Of a stretch of DNA of 64,000 nucleotides, positions 1 to 9,788 are shown piece by piece. Within the stretch, counting starts at the first letter, position 1. Each line of letters begins with the position of its first letter. Both the position numbers and the translations under genes were made by a program. The DNA is from Synechococcus lacustris. Its GTDB lineage: Bacteria; Cyanobacteriota; Cyanobacteriia; PCC-6307; Cyanobiaceae. The notes under the pieces were generated by a model, which ran no database searches, had not been told where the DNA came from, and saw only the letters and a program-made list of their open reading frames with translations. The stretch covers positions 36,049-100,048 of the forward strand of contig CAJAQB010000001.1 of the NCBI GenBank assembly GCA_903943975.1, given 5' to 3'.

Positions 1-300
1 AGTAAAAACAATCTCGATGCCAATTTCATGCAAGGGGCCACCTATCGGGCCATGGCGACCAAGCAATTGCAGCAAGATAAATCCCAGCACCGTGGGTGGC
101 AGCACCAGGGGCGAAAGCAGCAGCAGATCAGCTGCAGTGCGTTTCGCCCCATGCCAGAGCCGTACCTGCTGGGCGCTGTAGATACCAAGGGGAGCCACCA
201 GCAGAACAGCCAGGCTGGCACTGCGCAGCGACAGCCAGAGGGGGGAGAGGTCAACGGTTGACAAGTAACTGATGAAGCTAGGGGCCCCCAAGGGAATCAC
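1..300 (-). CDS. modB: Molybdate ABC transporter permease ModB (partial, cut by window edge)
   Basis: The reverse strand reads as 100 uninterrupted codons from a GTG at 300 to the window edge. The translation has hydrophobic segments and an SPLVLPPTVLGF stretch typical of ModB, the inner-membrane permease that passes molybdate into the cytoplasm. The GTG overlaps the modA stop by 4 bases (GTGA), so the two genes should be translationally coupled. The C-terminal half, with the ATPase-contacting EAA loop, lies outside the window, and a modC gene or a ModBC fusion may follow. Its position beside nif fits the molybdenum demand of FeMo-cofactor. Confidence 0.85.
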   Translation of the reverse strand, partial: MIPLGAPSFISYLSTVDLSPLWLSLRSASLAVLLVAPLGIYSAQQVRLWHGAKRTAADLLLLSPLVLPPTVLGFILLQLLGRHGPIGGPLHEIGIEIVFT

Positions 301-1139
301 TTGGCGCCAGGAGTAACAGCACCACTAGAGAGGGGAATCAAGCCATAACGCTTGAACACCTGGCTCGCTTGGGGGGTGGTGAGCGACGACAGGTAGGCCT
401 TAGCTTGCTGCGGTTGGCCACTGCTTTTAATCACAGCAGCGCTATAACGAATCGGCAGGTGGCTTTTGGGCAGTGCAGCCGCAACAATACGCAGGTTAGC
501 CACGTTCTGCACATCACTACGATAAACAAAGCCAGCATCCACATCGCCAGCAGCTATGGCATTAGCCACAGCTCTCACTGAACCCAAGGGCACCAACTTA
601 GCTTGAACCGCATCGGTAAGCTTGTAAAAAGCCAGGGTCTGACGGGCATAATCACCGGCGGGCACACTGCCATCACCGATTGCAATCCGGCGAATTGAAT
701 CAGCGGTGAGCCCCTGGATAGACAGGGAACTTAGGTTGCTTGATGTGGGAACAACCAGCACAAGTTCATTGCCAAGGATATCGCGACGGCTACCGGGTAG
801 CAGCAGCCCTGCCTTATCTAGGGCTTCCATCTGCTTTTCAGCGGCGCTAACAAATACATCAATGGGCGCCCCTTCCTGAATCTGCTTTTGCAACACACCA
901 GAGGAAGCAAAATTGAAAGTGGGCGTCGGCAACTTTTGAGCCTTGGCAAAGCCAGGGGCCAGGGCCTGCAGCGGTTCAGTTAAACTCACTGCAGCCCCCA
1001 CCAGCAAAGGGGCACCAGGGGCCGCCTGACTAGCGGCAAGGCCAAAACCAGAAACTGCAAGCAAGCCAAGAACGGTAAAACCGGCAACCAGCAGGGAACG
1101 ACGACGAAGCATACTAAACATCGCATCAAAGATGAACAA
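297..1139 (-). CDS. modA: Molybdate-binding periplasmic protein ModA
   Basis: This 280-residue protein is the solute-binding subunit of the molybdate ABC importer. The N-terminus has an RRRS basic patch and a hydrophobic stretch of about 20 residues, a signal peptide; the start could also be the Met at residue 7 or 10. The mature part opens with LLVGAAVSLTEPLQALAPGF and carries FNFASSGVLQKQIQEGAPID, the ModA pattern whose Ser residues bind the oxyanion. The gene overlaps modB by 4 bases and follows the left nif arm in the same orientation. A candidate NtcA-type promoter lies about 200 bases upstream. Confidence 0.9.
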   Translation of the reverse strand: MFIFDAMFSMLRRRSLLVAGFTVLGLLAVSGFGLAASQAAPGAPLLVGAAVSLTEPLQALAPGFAKAQKLPTPTFNFASSGVLQKQIQEGAPIDVFVSAAEKQMEALDKAGLLLPGSRRDILGNELVLVVPTSSNLSSLSIQGLTADSIRRIAIGDGSVPAGDYARQTLAFYKLTDAVQAKLVPLGSVRAVANAIAAGDVDAGFVYRSDVQNVANLRIVAAALPKSHLPIRYSAAVIKSSGQPQQAKAYLSSLTTPQASQVFKRYGLIPLSSGAVTPGAK

Positions 1140-1364
1140 ATAAGACTATAGGCCAACCAAAAGCAGCAAGAACAAGACCACTCAACCTTGCTTGCTTCAG
1201 CCAAGCAATGATGTCGCGCAAAACACAAGCTGCAATGATAAATCGAAGCAATTTCGCGAAAAACCAGGTTCCTGACAGCTACAAGTTCAGAGTGAACAGA
1301 AAAAACAAACAATGAGGGGGCGACAAGCTAAAAATATAAACTGTAGGAAAAATTTAGGGCAGGG
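1140..1364. promoter_or_regulatory. Leader and possible NtcA-type promoter region of modA
   Basis: This gap lies between modA and the last nif gene. Read leftward, GTAAATACCCGTAC (1378 to 1365) matches the NtcA consensus GTA-N8-TAC exactly. It is followed after 19 bases by TACAGT (1345 to 1340), which fits the TAN3T -10 element. The usual spacing is 20-24, so the fit is slightly short. The same site forms a hairpin, so it could instead be a terminator. ORFs crossing this gap look like chance frames. Confidence 0.4.
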
Positions 1365-1366
1365 GT

Positions 1367-1382
1367 ACGGGTATTTACCCGT
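1367..1382 (-). terminator. Hairpin after the nif left arm (terminator or NtcA-site dyad)
   Basis: The sequence ACGGGTA-TT-TACCCGT is a perfect 7-base inverted repeat with a 2-base centre. It starts 16 bases past the stop of the ArsC-like gene. Read leftward, a TTTTT run follows about 14 bases later, which is too far for a textbook intrinsic terminator. The dyad overlaps the candidate NtcA site, so the two readings compete. Confidence 0.35.
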
Positions 1383-1397
1383 TAGCCTGAAGTCCGG

Positions 1398-1808
1398 CTA
1401 TGCGTGCTGGCAGGATTCCAGGTTCCAATTATTGGCCGTAGCTAAATTGCCTGCAGGGCTTAAACCAATCCAGTCCTGCAAAAGCCCTGGATCAAAACCA
1501 CAAACGCGGCGATTACCCACTACCATCAAGGGGCGACGGATCAGTAGCGGGTCTTCCAACATCAACTCGAGCGCCGCATCTGCATCAAGGGCAGCGGGAT
1601 TAATCTCACCAGACTTAACTCTTGGCGCATTCATGTTGAAGCGCTCAGCAACGGGCAAACCAGAGAAATACTTTGCCAACTCACTGGCCCGCCAGGGCTG
1701 GGTAAGTAAATCCTGCACATCAATGCGATGGCCAGACTCCCGCAGCAATCTCAACTGCTTACCAGCCGCGAGGCAGCCAAGCTTGGTGTAGAAGGTGATG
1801 TAGGCCAT
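1398..1808 (-). CDS. ArsC/Spx-fold nitrogenase-associated protein (NifO-like)
   Basis: This protein of about 136 residues begins MAYITFYTKLGCLAAGKQ and has the arsenate-reductase/Spx thioredoxin-like fold, with a late motif LLIRRPLMVV in which the Arg-Pro pair is family-typical. Proteins of this type inside nif clusters are classed as nitrogenase-associated (TIGR01616, NifO-like). The role is uncertain and may concern molybdenum allocation between nitrogenase and nitrate reductase. The single N-terminal Cys replaces the CxxC of thioredoxins. The start at 1808 was chosen because the family begins at this Met; a longer frame would overlap nifT. It is the last gene of the left nif arm. Confidence 0.75.
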   Translation of the reverse strand: MAYITFYTKLGCLAAGKQLRLLRESGHRIDVQDLLTQPWRASELAKYFSGLPVAERFNMNAPRVKSGEINPAALDADAALELMLEDPLLIRRPLMVVGNRRVCGFDPGLLQDWIGLSPAGNLATANNWNLESCQHA

Positions 1809-1818
1809 AGGGGCAAAC

Positions 1819-2022
1819 TCAGAGGCGACGGGCTTCAACGGTGCAGGGAATTTTCAAGGAATCAAAACTGGTATCAAGCTGGAGTTCCCAACCATTAGCA
1901 AGGGTAATAATACTGTTTCCAGTATCATCAAGACGCTGCTCAGTGATTTCTTCCTCGAGATCCTTTTTGGCAATATAAGCCAAAAGCTGATCAGTCTGGC
2001 TGTTGCGAAGCATCACTTTCAT
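1819..2022 (-). CDS. nifT: Nitrogen fixation protein NifT/FixU
   Basis: This is a 67-residue protein with the NifT signatures MKVMLRN at the start, KKDLEEEI near residue 20, and TLANGWELQLD near residue 42. NifT is a small cytoplasmic protein of unknown biochemical role, usually encoded with the nitrogenase structural genes. Its ATG overlaps the nifZ stop by 4 bases (ATGA), which indicates cotranscription and coupled translation. The C-terminal tail after the core is a little longer than the conserved domain. Confidence 0.88.
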   Translation of the reverse strand: MKVMLRNSQTDQLLAYIAKKDLEEEITEQRLDDTGNSIITLANGWELQLDTSFDSLKIPCTVEARRL

Positions 2023-2318
2023 TTAGCAATCTCAGGGGTTTGGGCAGGAACATAGGCTGGATCGTCACAGCTGATCAACTCCAGGCGGCGGCAGCCAACG
2101 ATGCGACCGGTGGCCATAAAGTGGACGGCATAGATATAAGAAGTTTGCAGGAAAGTGCCAATGCTGATCACATAGCCAGTTTCCCCCTTCTTAGCCAGAT
2201 TGGCGCCGATATCCACCCCGGGGAAGGTGCCATCATTGCGAATCATCTTGCGTAACTGCACCTTTTCACCAATTTCAAAAATCGGTGGGCCGTCTAGCTC
2301 CTGTTCATCGGAAATCAT
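2019..2318 (-). CDS. nifZ: Nitrogen fixation protein NifZ
   Basis: This 99-residue protein carries the NifZ domain: FEIGEKVQLRKMIRNDGTFPG near residues 14-34, then GETGYVISIGTFLQ and the final YAVHF strand. NifZ acts with NifH in maturing the second P-cluster pair of NifDK in Azotobacter. The ATG shares one base with the nifV stop (TGATG). The C-terminal 25 residues beyond the SH3-like core look variable. Confidence 0.88.
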   Translation of the reverse strand: MISDEQELDGPPIFEIGEKVQLRKMIRNDGTFPGVDIGANLAKKGETGYVISIGTFLQTSYIYAVHFMATGRIVGCRRLELISCDDPAYVPAQTPEIAK

Positions 2319-3433
2319 CAGTGAACCTCCAAGGGAATCAAAGCCACTACTTCCTCAGGCAACAGGCCCCGACCAAGCGCCACCGCCTGGGCACGTACCC
2401 GTTGCAATAGGCCCGCCAACCTTTCAGTGGCCACCTCAATACCCTGGCTCTGCAACACCGCCGCCAAAGATTGGCGACCGGAATGTTTGCCCACCGCCAA
2501 TTCATGGCGGCGACCAACTAAGGCGGGATCAAAGGATTGATAGGTGCGCACATCGCGCAGAACACCGGCGCCATGGATGCCCGATTCATGCACAAAGGCA
2601 TTTCGGCCCACCACCGGTTTCCAGGGGGGCAGTGGTGCCCCAGACCATTGGGCCACCAGGGCAGACACCTCAGCCAGCCCTTCGGTACGGATGCCGGTGG
2701 CTACGGCCAGAATCTGCTGGCTGGCTAAGGCCACCTCCTCCAGGGCCGCATTACCGGCCCGTTCGCCAAGGCCATTCACCGTGGTATTCACGGCTAAGGC
2801 CCCAGCCCTAAGGCCTGCCAAGGCATTGGCGGTAGCCATGCCCAGGTCGTTGTGGGTATGCATCTCGATCGGCAAGCCGATCTTGAGCAGGTCAGTTACC
2901 CAGCTATAGGTGCTGAAGGGATCCAGGATGCCCACCGTATCGCAAAAGCGAAAACGATCAGCCCCCAATCCCTTCACCCAAGCGAGCAAGTCCTGCAGTT
3001 CCTGCCGATCCGCTCGCGAAGCATCCTCACCGCCCACACTGACACTCAGCCCACTGTCAAGCGAGAACTTAACGGCATCGGCCAATTGTTGATGTAAGCG
3101 GCGGCGATCCCCGCCAAACTTGGCCTCCACCTGTACAGAAGACACAGGAAAGGAGATGTGCACTCGACGCAGGCCGCAGCGGATGCTGGCGGCCACGTCG
3201 TCAATGCGGGCCCGGTTCCAGCCGATCAGGGTGGGCCCCAGATCGGCGGCAACCATGGCCTTAATCGCCTTGCATTCGTCCCCCCCCATGGCGGGGATAC
3301 CAACTTCCAGCTCTGGCACACCGAGGGCAGCCAGCTGCCGGGCAATGGCAAGCTTTCGATCGGCGCGAAAGGCCACGCCGGCCGCTTGCTCGCCATCGCG
3401 CAGCGTTGTGTCGTTGATCAAGACGGAGGCCAT
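2318..3433 (-). CDS. nifV: Homocitrate synthase NifV
   Basis: NifV condenses acetyl-CoA with 2-oxoglutarate to give homocitrate, the organic ligand of FeMo-cofactor. The protein is about 371 residues and opens with [16 protein letters not shown], the divalent-metal and substrate site of the DRE-TIM family. It also has [20 protein letters not shown] sequence ([14 protein letters not shown] near residue 196) and [11 protein letters not shown], which supplies the second His. The ATG at 3433 gives the family N-terminus [16 protein letters not shown]; a GTG at 3442 overlapping the nifK stop would add three residues. The gene sits directly after nifK, so cofactor synthesis and the structural genes are coexpressed. 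Confidence 0.92.
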   Translation of the reverse strand: MASVLINDTTLRDGEQAAGVAFRADRKLAIARQLAALGVPELEVGIPAMGGDECKAIKAMVAADLGPTLIGWNRARIDDVAASIRCGLRRVHISFPVSSVQVEAKFGGDRRRLHQQLADAVKFSLDSGLSVSVGGEDASRADRQELQDLLAWVKGLGADRFRFCDTVGILDPFSTYSWVTDLLKIGLPIEMHTHNDLGMATANALAGLRAGALAVNTTVNGLGERAGNAALEEVALASQQILAVATGIRTEGLAEVSALVAQWSGAPLPPWKPVVGRNAFVHESGIHGAGVLRDVRTYQSFDPALVGRRHELAVGKHSGRQSLAAVLQSQGIEVATERLAGLLQRVRAQAVALGRGLLPEEVVALIPLEVH

Positions 3434-3441
3434 GGCAACCA

Positions 3442-4980
3442 CTAGCGGATCAGGTCGTAGGAGATATCGGTCTTGGCAGGAATGATCGTGTTGCGATCTA
3501 GCTCATCCAGGATCGTGTTAACAATCCAGTTGAGAAGATTGATCGTGCCCTCGTAGCCGAAGATCGAGTAGCGGTGCAGGTGATGGCGATCGAAAATCGG
3601 GTAGCCAATCCGCACGAAGGGAACCTTCGTGTCGCGCCACAGATACTTGCCGTAGGAGTTACCGATCAGCAGATCCACCGGCTCAGTGAAGAGCAGTGAA
3701 CGCATGTGCCAGAGGTCCTTACCACCCCAGATTGTTGCCGAAGCACCAGAGGGGCTGGTGTCGAGCAGGGCGCGCAGTTCCGTTTCAAAGTCAGCGTTGC
3801 TGTTGGAAACAACGATGTGTACCGGTTCAGCACCCACCTCCAGCAGGAACTGCACCAGACCGATCACCAGGTCGGGGTCGCCATAGAGGGCCACCCGTTT
3901 GCCGTGGAGCCACGCCTGGGAGTCGGTGAGGGCATCAACGGCACGGCCGCGTTCGATTTCCAATTCCTTGGGAATCGGCTTACCGCTAAGGGCGGAAAGC
4001 TTCATCAGGAATTCATCGGTGCCGCGGATGCCCACGGGACGCACCACCTGGTTGGGCTGCTCCCAGCTGTCTAGCAGCTTGCGGGTACGCACGGTGCTAT
4101 AGGCCTGCATGCAAATGGTGGCCTCGGCATTGATCGCGTCAGCAGCATCCTCAAGGGGAGTACCACCGGGATACATCTGATAGGTGCCGGTGTTGGGCGA
4201 ATCCAACACATCGGAGTTATCAGCCAGCAGGTTGATGTTTACATCCATCAACTTAGCGATGCGCTTCACCTCGCGGATGTTACCCACATAGGTTTCAAAG
4301 CCGGGGATGATATTGATGCGGCCGTTACGCCAAGAGCCCGTGGGCTTCTCAGGATTAAGGGTGGTAAGGATATTCTTGAGCATTTCGTCGTAGCCCGTGA
4401 TGTGGGAGCCAACGAAACTGGGGGTATGGGCGTAGGGAACGGGGAAATCAGCGGGAACAGAGTTCTCGTGCTTTGCGTTGGTAATGAAAGCGTGAAGGTC
4501 ATCACCGATCACCTCTGCCATGCAGGTGGTGGAGACGGCAATCATTTTTGGCTTGTAAAGGTTGTAGCAGTTAGCTAAACCCTCGATCATGTTGGATTGA
4601 CCTCCAAAAACAGCCGCGTCTTCAGTCATCGATGAGGAGACCGCCGAGAAGGGCTCCTTAAAGTGACGGGTGAAGTGGGAACGGAAGTAGGCAACACAAC
4701 CCTGGGAGCCATGCACGAAGGGAAGGGTTCCCTCAAAGCCGGAGGCGGCCAGGATGGCGCCCAGCGGTTGGCAAGCCTTGGCGGGATTGACCGTGAGGGC
4801 TTCACGGGCAAAGTTCTTCTCGCGGTACTCCCATCCCTTTGTCCAATCGGCTACGCGCTCAATTTCCTCGGGGGGATGGCAGCCTTCAAACTGCTTCTTT
4901 TCTTCAAAGAGCTGTTGGTATTCCGGTTGGTGGAACAGCTCAACGTGGTCTTTGATGTTCTCAATGTCATTCTGGGCCAT
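3442..4980 (-). CDS. nifK: Nitrogenase molybdenum-iron protein beta chain NifK
   Basis: This is the 512-residue beta subunit of dinitrogenase. The P-cluster ligands are visible as Cys70 ([10 protein letters not shown]), Cys95 ([14 protein letters not shown]) and Cys153 ([12 protein letters not shown]), at the same positions as in Azotobacter vinelandii. The length and the extended N-terminal arm ([20 protein letters not shown]) fit the class common in cyanobacteria. It is a cytoplasmic alpha2-beta2 partner of NifD, with nifD 42 bases upstream and nifV overlapping or adjoining downstream. No frameshift or missing ligand was seen, so the enzyme should be functional. Confidence 0.97.
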   Translation of the reverse strand: MAQNDIENIKDHVELFHQPEYQQLFEEKKQFEGCHPPEEIERVADWTKGWEYREKNFAREALTVNPAKACQPLGAILAASGFEGTLPFVHGSQGCVAYFRSHFTRHFKEPFSAVSSSMTEDAAVFGGQSNMIEGLANCYNLYKPKMIAVSTTCMAEVIGDDLHAFITNAKHENSVPADFPVPYAHTPSFVGSHITGYDEMLKNILTTLNPEKPTGSWRNGRINIIPGFETYVGNIREVKRIAKLMDVNINLLADNSDVLDSPNTGTYQMYPGGTPLEDAADAINAEATICMQAYSTVRTRKLLDSWEQPNQVVRPVGIRGTDEFLMKLSALSGKPIPKELEIERGRAVDALTDSQAWLHGKRVALYGDPDLVIGLVQFLLEVGAEPVHIVVSNSNADFETELRALLDTSPSGASATIWGGKDLWHMRSLLFTEPVDLLIGNSYGKYLWRDTKVPFVRIGYPIFDRHHLHRYSIFGYEGTINLLNWIVNTILDELDRNTIIPAKTDISYDLIR

Positions 4981-5022
4981 GGTACTAGGGGAGAGGAGTG
5001 GTGTTTAAAGAAGGCAAATAAA

Positions 5023-6480
5023 TCACCAGGGGGTGGGGATTAGATTCCAGGTGGGGCTATTGAGGGCAAGGTCCATGTCACGGGCAAAGATGGCAAAGCC
5101 GTCGTAACCGTGGTAGGGGCCGGAATAATCCCAGGAGTGCATCTGACGGAATGGAAGTGCCATCTTCTGGAACACATACTTCTCTTTGATGCCAGAGGCC
5201 ACCAAGTCAGGATTCAGCTCTTTAACAAAGTGTTCAAACTCACTGGCGCTCACATCGTCATAGATGAGGGTGCCGTTTTCGATGTAGTGGGTGGTGCGCT
5301 TGTAATCATCGTTGTGGCCAAACTCATAGCCAGTGGCCACCAGTTCCATGCCGAGGTCTTGGAAAGCAGGCACCACGTGCCTGGGCCGCAGGCCACCCAC
5401 CATCAGCGCCACAGTCTTACCCTGGAGGCGAGGACGGAACTTGTCAAGGATACCCTTAATCTGGGCCTCGTACTTGGCAATAACTTCTTCAGCCTTTTCT
5501 TGAATTGTGGAATCAAAGCGTGCGGCGATGGTACGCAGGGATTCAGCAATCTGGGTGGGACCAAAGAAGTTGTATTCCAGCCAGGGAATCTCGTAGGTCT
5601 CTTCCATGTGGCGGGCAATGTAGTTCATCGACCGGTAGCAGTGAACGAGGTTGAGTTTCACCTTAGGGGTGAGAAACATTTCGTTCAGGGTGCCATCACC
5701 TGACCACTGGGAAACCACCCGCAGGCCGATTTCTTCCAGCAGAATCCGGCTAGACCAGGCATCACCACCGATGTTGTAGTCACCAATGATTGCCACGTCA
5801 TAGGGGCCGACCTCATGGCCCTGCTCCTTGGCCACCTTTTCTGCATTCGGGAAAACCCAGTCGCGGATGGTGTCGTTGGCGATGTGGTGACCCAGGGATT
5901 GGGAAACACCACGGAAGCCCTCACAACGGACCGGAACGATCGTTTTGCCGGTCTCTTTGGCAGCCTTACGGGCGACGGCCTCAATGTCGTCACCAATCAG
6001 TCCAATCGGACACTCAGATTGGATCGACTGACCCCGGTTAAGGGGGAAGAGTTCTTCAACTTCGTCGATCAACTTGGCAAGCTTCTTGTCACCACCGAAC
6101 ACAACATCACGCTCCTGGAAGTCGGAGGTGAATTGCATTGTGCCGAAGCTATCCACACCGGTGGTACCGATGTAGTAGTTACGACGACCAGACCATGAAT
6201 AATAGCCACAACCTACCGGACCATGGCTAATATGCACCATATCCTTGATGGGACCCCAAACCACACCCTTGGAGCCGGCGTAGGCGCAGCCGCGGGTGGT
6301 CATGGAACCAGGCACAGACTTGACGTTGGATTTCACCCCACAGTCAGCCTTGGCATGGTCATAGACATTGAGGTGCTTGGCACGCTTTTTCTTAGCCTTC
6401 TCGGGATAGGGCTCGAGCACTTCCTCGATTAGGGCATTAACATCAACCGGCACGGTTGGACGGGGTTCGGTAAAAGTCAT
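5023..6480 (-). CDS. nifD: Nitrogenase molybdenum-iron protein alpha chain NifD
   Basis: This is the 485-residue alpha subunit of dinitrogenase, which holds FeMo-cofactor. P-cluster cysteines fall at residues 65 ([12 protein letters not shown]), 91 ([11 protein letters not shown]) and 157 ([11 protein letters not shown]). The cofactor ligands are Cys281 ([11 protein letters not shown]) and His448 ([19 protein letters not shown]). The Met at 6480 (MTFTEPRPT) is the likely start; the frame continues 17 residues upstream, but that stretch does not resemble NifD. The gene lies between nifH and nifK in the normal order, and no programmed excision element interrupts it. Confidence 0.97.
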   Translation of the reverse strand: MTFTEPRPTVPVDVNALIEEVLEPYPEKAKKKRAKHLNVYDHAKADCGVKSNVKSVPGSMTTRGCAYAGSKGVVWGPIKDMVHISHGPVGCGYYSWSGRRNYYIGTTGVDSFGTMQFTSDFQERDVVFGGDKKLAKLIDEVEELFPLNRGQSIQSECPIGLIGDDIEAVARKAAKETGKTIVPVRCEGFRGVSQSLGHHIANDTIRDWVFPNAEKVAKEQGHEVGPYDVAIIGDYNIGGDAWSSRILLEEIGLRVVSQWSGDGTLNEMFLTPKVKLNLVHCYRSMNYIARHMEETYEIPWLEYNFFGPTQIAESLRTIAARFDSTIQEKAEEVIAKYEAQIKGILDKFRPRLQGKTVALMVGGLRPRHVVPAFQDLGMELVATGYEFGHNDDYKRTTHYIENGTLIYDDVSASEFEHFVKELNPDLVASGIKEKYVFQKMALPFRQMHSWDYSGPYHGYDGFAIFARDMDLALNSPTWNLIPTPW

Positions 6481-6558
6481 GGTGAGGAATGATTGGAGAG
6501 AAGGGCTTACCCGGCAGCCTGGTAAGCCCAAGGAAAATGGCGTTAATCGCCACTAAAC

Positions 6559-7488
<930 letters not shown>

Positions 7489-7494
7489 TCAGGC

Positions 7495-7512
7495 CCTCAG
7501 TAGCAACTGAGG
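7495..7512 (-). other. Hairpin in the nifH leader (proximal)
   Basis: CCTCAGT-AGCA-ACTGAGG is a perfect 7-base stem with a 4-base loop, placed 43 bases before the nifH start. No T-run follows, so it is more likely an RNA-stability or processing element than a terminator. Confidence 0.45.
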
Positions 7513-7543
7513 AAGGGAAAGAAGCTGGGATGAACCTGCAGCT

Positions 7544-7565
7544 GCCCGTCCGGAGGAGAACGGGC
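7544..7565 (-). other. Hairpin in the nifU-nifH intergenic region (distal)
   Basis: GCCCGT and ACGGGC are separated by 10 bases, giving a 6-base GC-rich stem. It lies 35 bases after the nifU stop. It could stop some readthrough from nifBSU or mark a processing point that protects the nifHDK message. Confidence 0.4.
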
Positions 7566-7600
7566 TGCCGATAATTGGTGGAAATAATTAGTCATGGTTC

Positions 7601-8446
7601 TTAAGGCACCTGTACAACACGGATACTGGATTCGAGCCGCTCCCTCAGCCTGGCCTCAACGGCATAGCGAAGGGTGTCTGCACTGGAACTGCATGTGCTG
7701 CAATTTCCACGTAATTGCACATGTAGTTCGTCACCAACTAAACCGCAAACCTGAATGTCACCGCCATCCGCCTTCAGGTAGGGGCGAATGTCTTGCTCGA
7801 TAACTGCATCAATCTGCTGGAGGCGCACCACCAGGGGGGCCTGGGGTGGTGCATCGGCAGCTGGGTTTGATTCAGAGACAATCGCATCGATTGTGTGCAG
7901 GCAACTGCCACAACCGCCACCGGCCTTGATGTACTGGGTAACTTGCTCGGTGGTACGCAGTCCATTCTCGGCAATTACCCGGCGAATGCGGGAGTCACTG
8001 ATACCAAAACACTGGCATATCAGCACACCCTCATCATCGTGATGATCCTCCCTGGTAATCCCTCGGTAGTTGTAAATGGCGGCCTCAAGCGCCTCTTGCC
8101 CCATCACTGAGCAGTGAATCTTTGCCTCGGGCAAACCGCCCAGAAAATCAGCGATCTCGGCATTGGTAACCAGTAGGGCTTCGTCTAGCTTTAGGCCCTT
8201 AACCAGCTCAGTTAGCGCTGAAGAAGAAGCAATCGCACTGGTGCAACCGAAGGTTTGGAAACGGGCATCCAGAATGCGATCGGCCTCCACATCGATTTTC
8301 AGGTGCAAGCGCAAGGCATCACCACAGGCGATGCTGCCCACTTCCCCCACCGCCAGGGCCGTGGTGGGATCGGAGCTGGACTCAAAACTGCCCTGGTTGA
8401 GCGGGTTATGGAAAAGCTCTAGGACCTTCTCGGAATAGTTCCACAT
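7601..8446 (-). CDS. nifU: Fe-S cluster scaffold NifU
   Basis: NifU (281 residues) is the scaffold on which Fe-S clusters for nitrogenase are assembled. Three domains are visible. The N-terminal IscU-like part (about 1-125) has GDALRLHLK, FQTFGCTSAIASSSALTEL and KIHCSVM. A central 2Fe-2S domain (about 133-185) has VLICQCFGISDSRIRR and GGGCGSCLHTID. The C-terminal Nfu-like domain (about 205-281) has YLKADGGDIQVCGL and LRGNCSTCSSS. All expected cysteines are present. It lies between nifS and nifH. Confidence 0.95.
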   Translation of the reverse strand: MWNYSEKVLELFHNPLNQGSFESSSDPTTALAVGEVGSIACGDALRLHLKIDVEADRILDARFQTFGCTSAIASSSALTELVKGLKLDEALLVTNAEIADFLGGLPEAKIHCSVMGQEALEAAIYNYRGITREDHHDDEGVLICQCFGISDSRIRRVIAENGLRTTEQVTQYIKAGGGCGSCLHTIDAIVSESNPAADAPPQAPLVVRLQQIDAVIEQDIRPYLKADGGDIQVCGLVGDELHVQLRGNCSTCSSSADTLRYAVEARLRERLESSIRVVQVP

Positions 8447-8504
8447 GGTGCTGATGGCGAAGGGGTGAAGGGAAGAAAAATTGAGGGGAAATGCTGAGTA
8501 GGAA

Positions 8505-9728
8505 TTACTCCTTTGGATTAGTGGGTGCTAATTCCATCTGCTTGAGCCAAGCCACGTCGTCGTCGCTAAAAGGCGACAGATCCCGCAGCCTTTGCACCAC
8601 CCCAGGCATCAGTTCAAGTACCCGATCAACTTCCTCTGCCGTGGTGAAACGGGAGAGTGAAAAGCGAATCGAACCGTGCAGGGTGGTGTAGGGCACCGCC
8701 ATGGCCCGCAGCACATGGGAGGCCTCCAGGGAGCCGGAGGTGCAGGCAGAACCGGAGGAGGCGCAGATGCCGAAGCTATCGAGGGAGAAGAGGATCGATT
8801 CCCCCTCGATGTACTTGAAACCGATGTTGCTGGTGTTAGCCAGGCGGCTGGTGCCAACACCATTCACCACACAATCGCTGATCAGGGCCTGTAAACCCAC
8901 CTCGAGGCGATCACGCAGCACGCCCACCGCCGCAATGGCGCCCGTTTGCAGAGCTTCACGGGCCTCACTTGCCGCCTGGCCCAGGCCGACAACACCAGCC
9001 ACATTTTCTGTGCCTGCCCGGCGACCGCGTTCCTGATGGCCCCCCAGCAGAAAGGGCTGGAAGCGCACACCACGGCGCAGGTAGAGGGCACCCACCCCCT
9101 TGGGCCCATGGATTTTGTGGGCCGAAAGGGTGAGCAGATCCACCGGCAGGCTGCGCAGATCGATCGGCGCCTTACCCACCATCTGCACCGCATCCACATG
9201 CCAGAGGGCTCCGGCCTCTTTCACCAGCTCGCCGATCTGCTCCAGGGGAAAAGTGACCCCCGTTTCATTGTTGGCCGCCATGGTGGAAACCAGGGCGGTG
9301 GGGGTGCGCAACGCCTCGGCCAGCTGAACTAAATCCAACTGACCATGGCCGTCTACGCCGATAACAACGAGGTCGTAGCCCTCCTTTTCCAGCTGGCGGC
9401 ACACATTGAGCACACAGGGGTGCTCAACTGCCGTGGTGATGATCCGGCGCCTACCGGCCATGGTGGCGACCGCCGAGCGGATCGCACTGTTGTTGCCTTC
9501 ACTGCCGCAGCTGGTGAACACCACCTCCGTGGGTTCAGCACCGATCAAGGCTGCCACCTCATAGCGGGCCTGCTTGATCGCCAAACCCACCTCACCACCG
9601 AAGCGATGCATGGAGGAAGGGTTGCCGTAGGTTTGGCGGTAAAAGGGGAGCATGGCGTCCAACACCCCTTCGCTTACCTGGGTGGTGGCGTTGTTATCGA
9701 GATAGGTGAGGGGAGGAATGGTGCTCAT
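8505..9728 (-). CDS. nifS: Cysteine desulfurase NifS
   Basis: This is a 407-residue pyridoxal-phosphate enzyme that removes sulfur from cysteine for Fe-S assembly on NifU. The N-terminus is TYLDNNATTQVSEGVLDAML. The PLP lysine lies in LSAHKIHGPKGVGALY (about residue 204), and the mobile loop with the catalytic Cys reads SSGSACTSGSLEASHVL (about residue 328). The gene lies 58 bases upstream of nifU and directly follows nifB. In many cyanobacteria a ferredoxin gene, fdxN, sits between nifB and nifS; here there is no room for one. Confidence 0.95.
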   Translation of the reverse strand: MSTIPPLTYLDNNATTQVSEGVLDAMLPFYRQTYGNPSSMHRFGGEVGLAIKQARYEVAALIGAEPTEVVFTSCGSEGNNSAIRSAVATMAGRRRIITTAVEHPCVLNVCRQLEKEGYDLVVIGVDGHGQLDLVQLAEALRTPTALVSTMAANNETGVTFPLEQIGELVKEAGALWHVDAVQMVGKAPIDLRSLPVDLLTLSAHKIHGPKGVGALYLRRGVRFQPFLLGGHQERGRRAGTENVAGVVGLGQAASEAREALQTGAIAAVGVLRDRLEVGLQALISDCVVNGVGTSRLANTSNIGFKYIEGESILFSLDSFGICASSGSACTSGSLEASHVLRAMAVPYTTLHGSIRFSLSRFTTAEEVDRVLELMPGVVQRLRDLSPFSDDDVAWLKQMELAPTNPKE

Positions 9729-9788
9729 GGGGTGAACGGCAGTGAATTGGTTAGCTGTGATGGCAAAAGAGGGAAACTGGCTGGCGAT

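Noticed and set aside
1312..1791. Rightward frame of 159 codons opposite the ArsC-like gene
   Set aside because: It is antisense to a recognised nif-associated gene and shows no family resemblance.
5023..6480. Search for a nifD-interrupting excision element
   Set aside because: nifD is one continuous frame with all ligands, so no such element is present.
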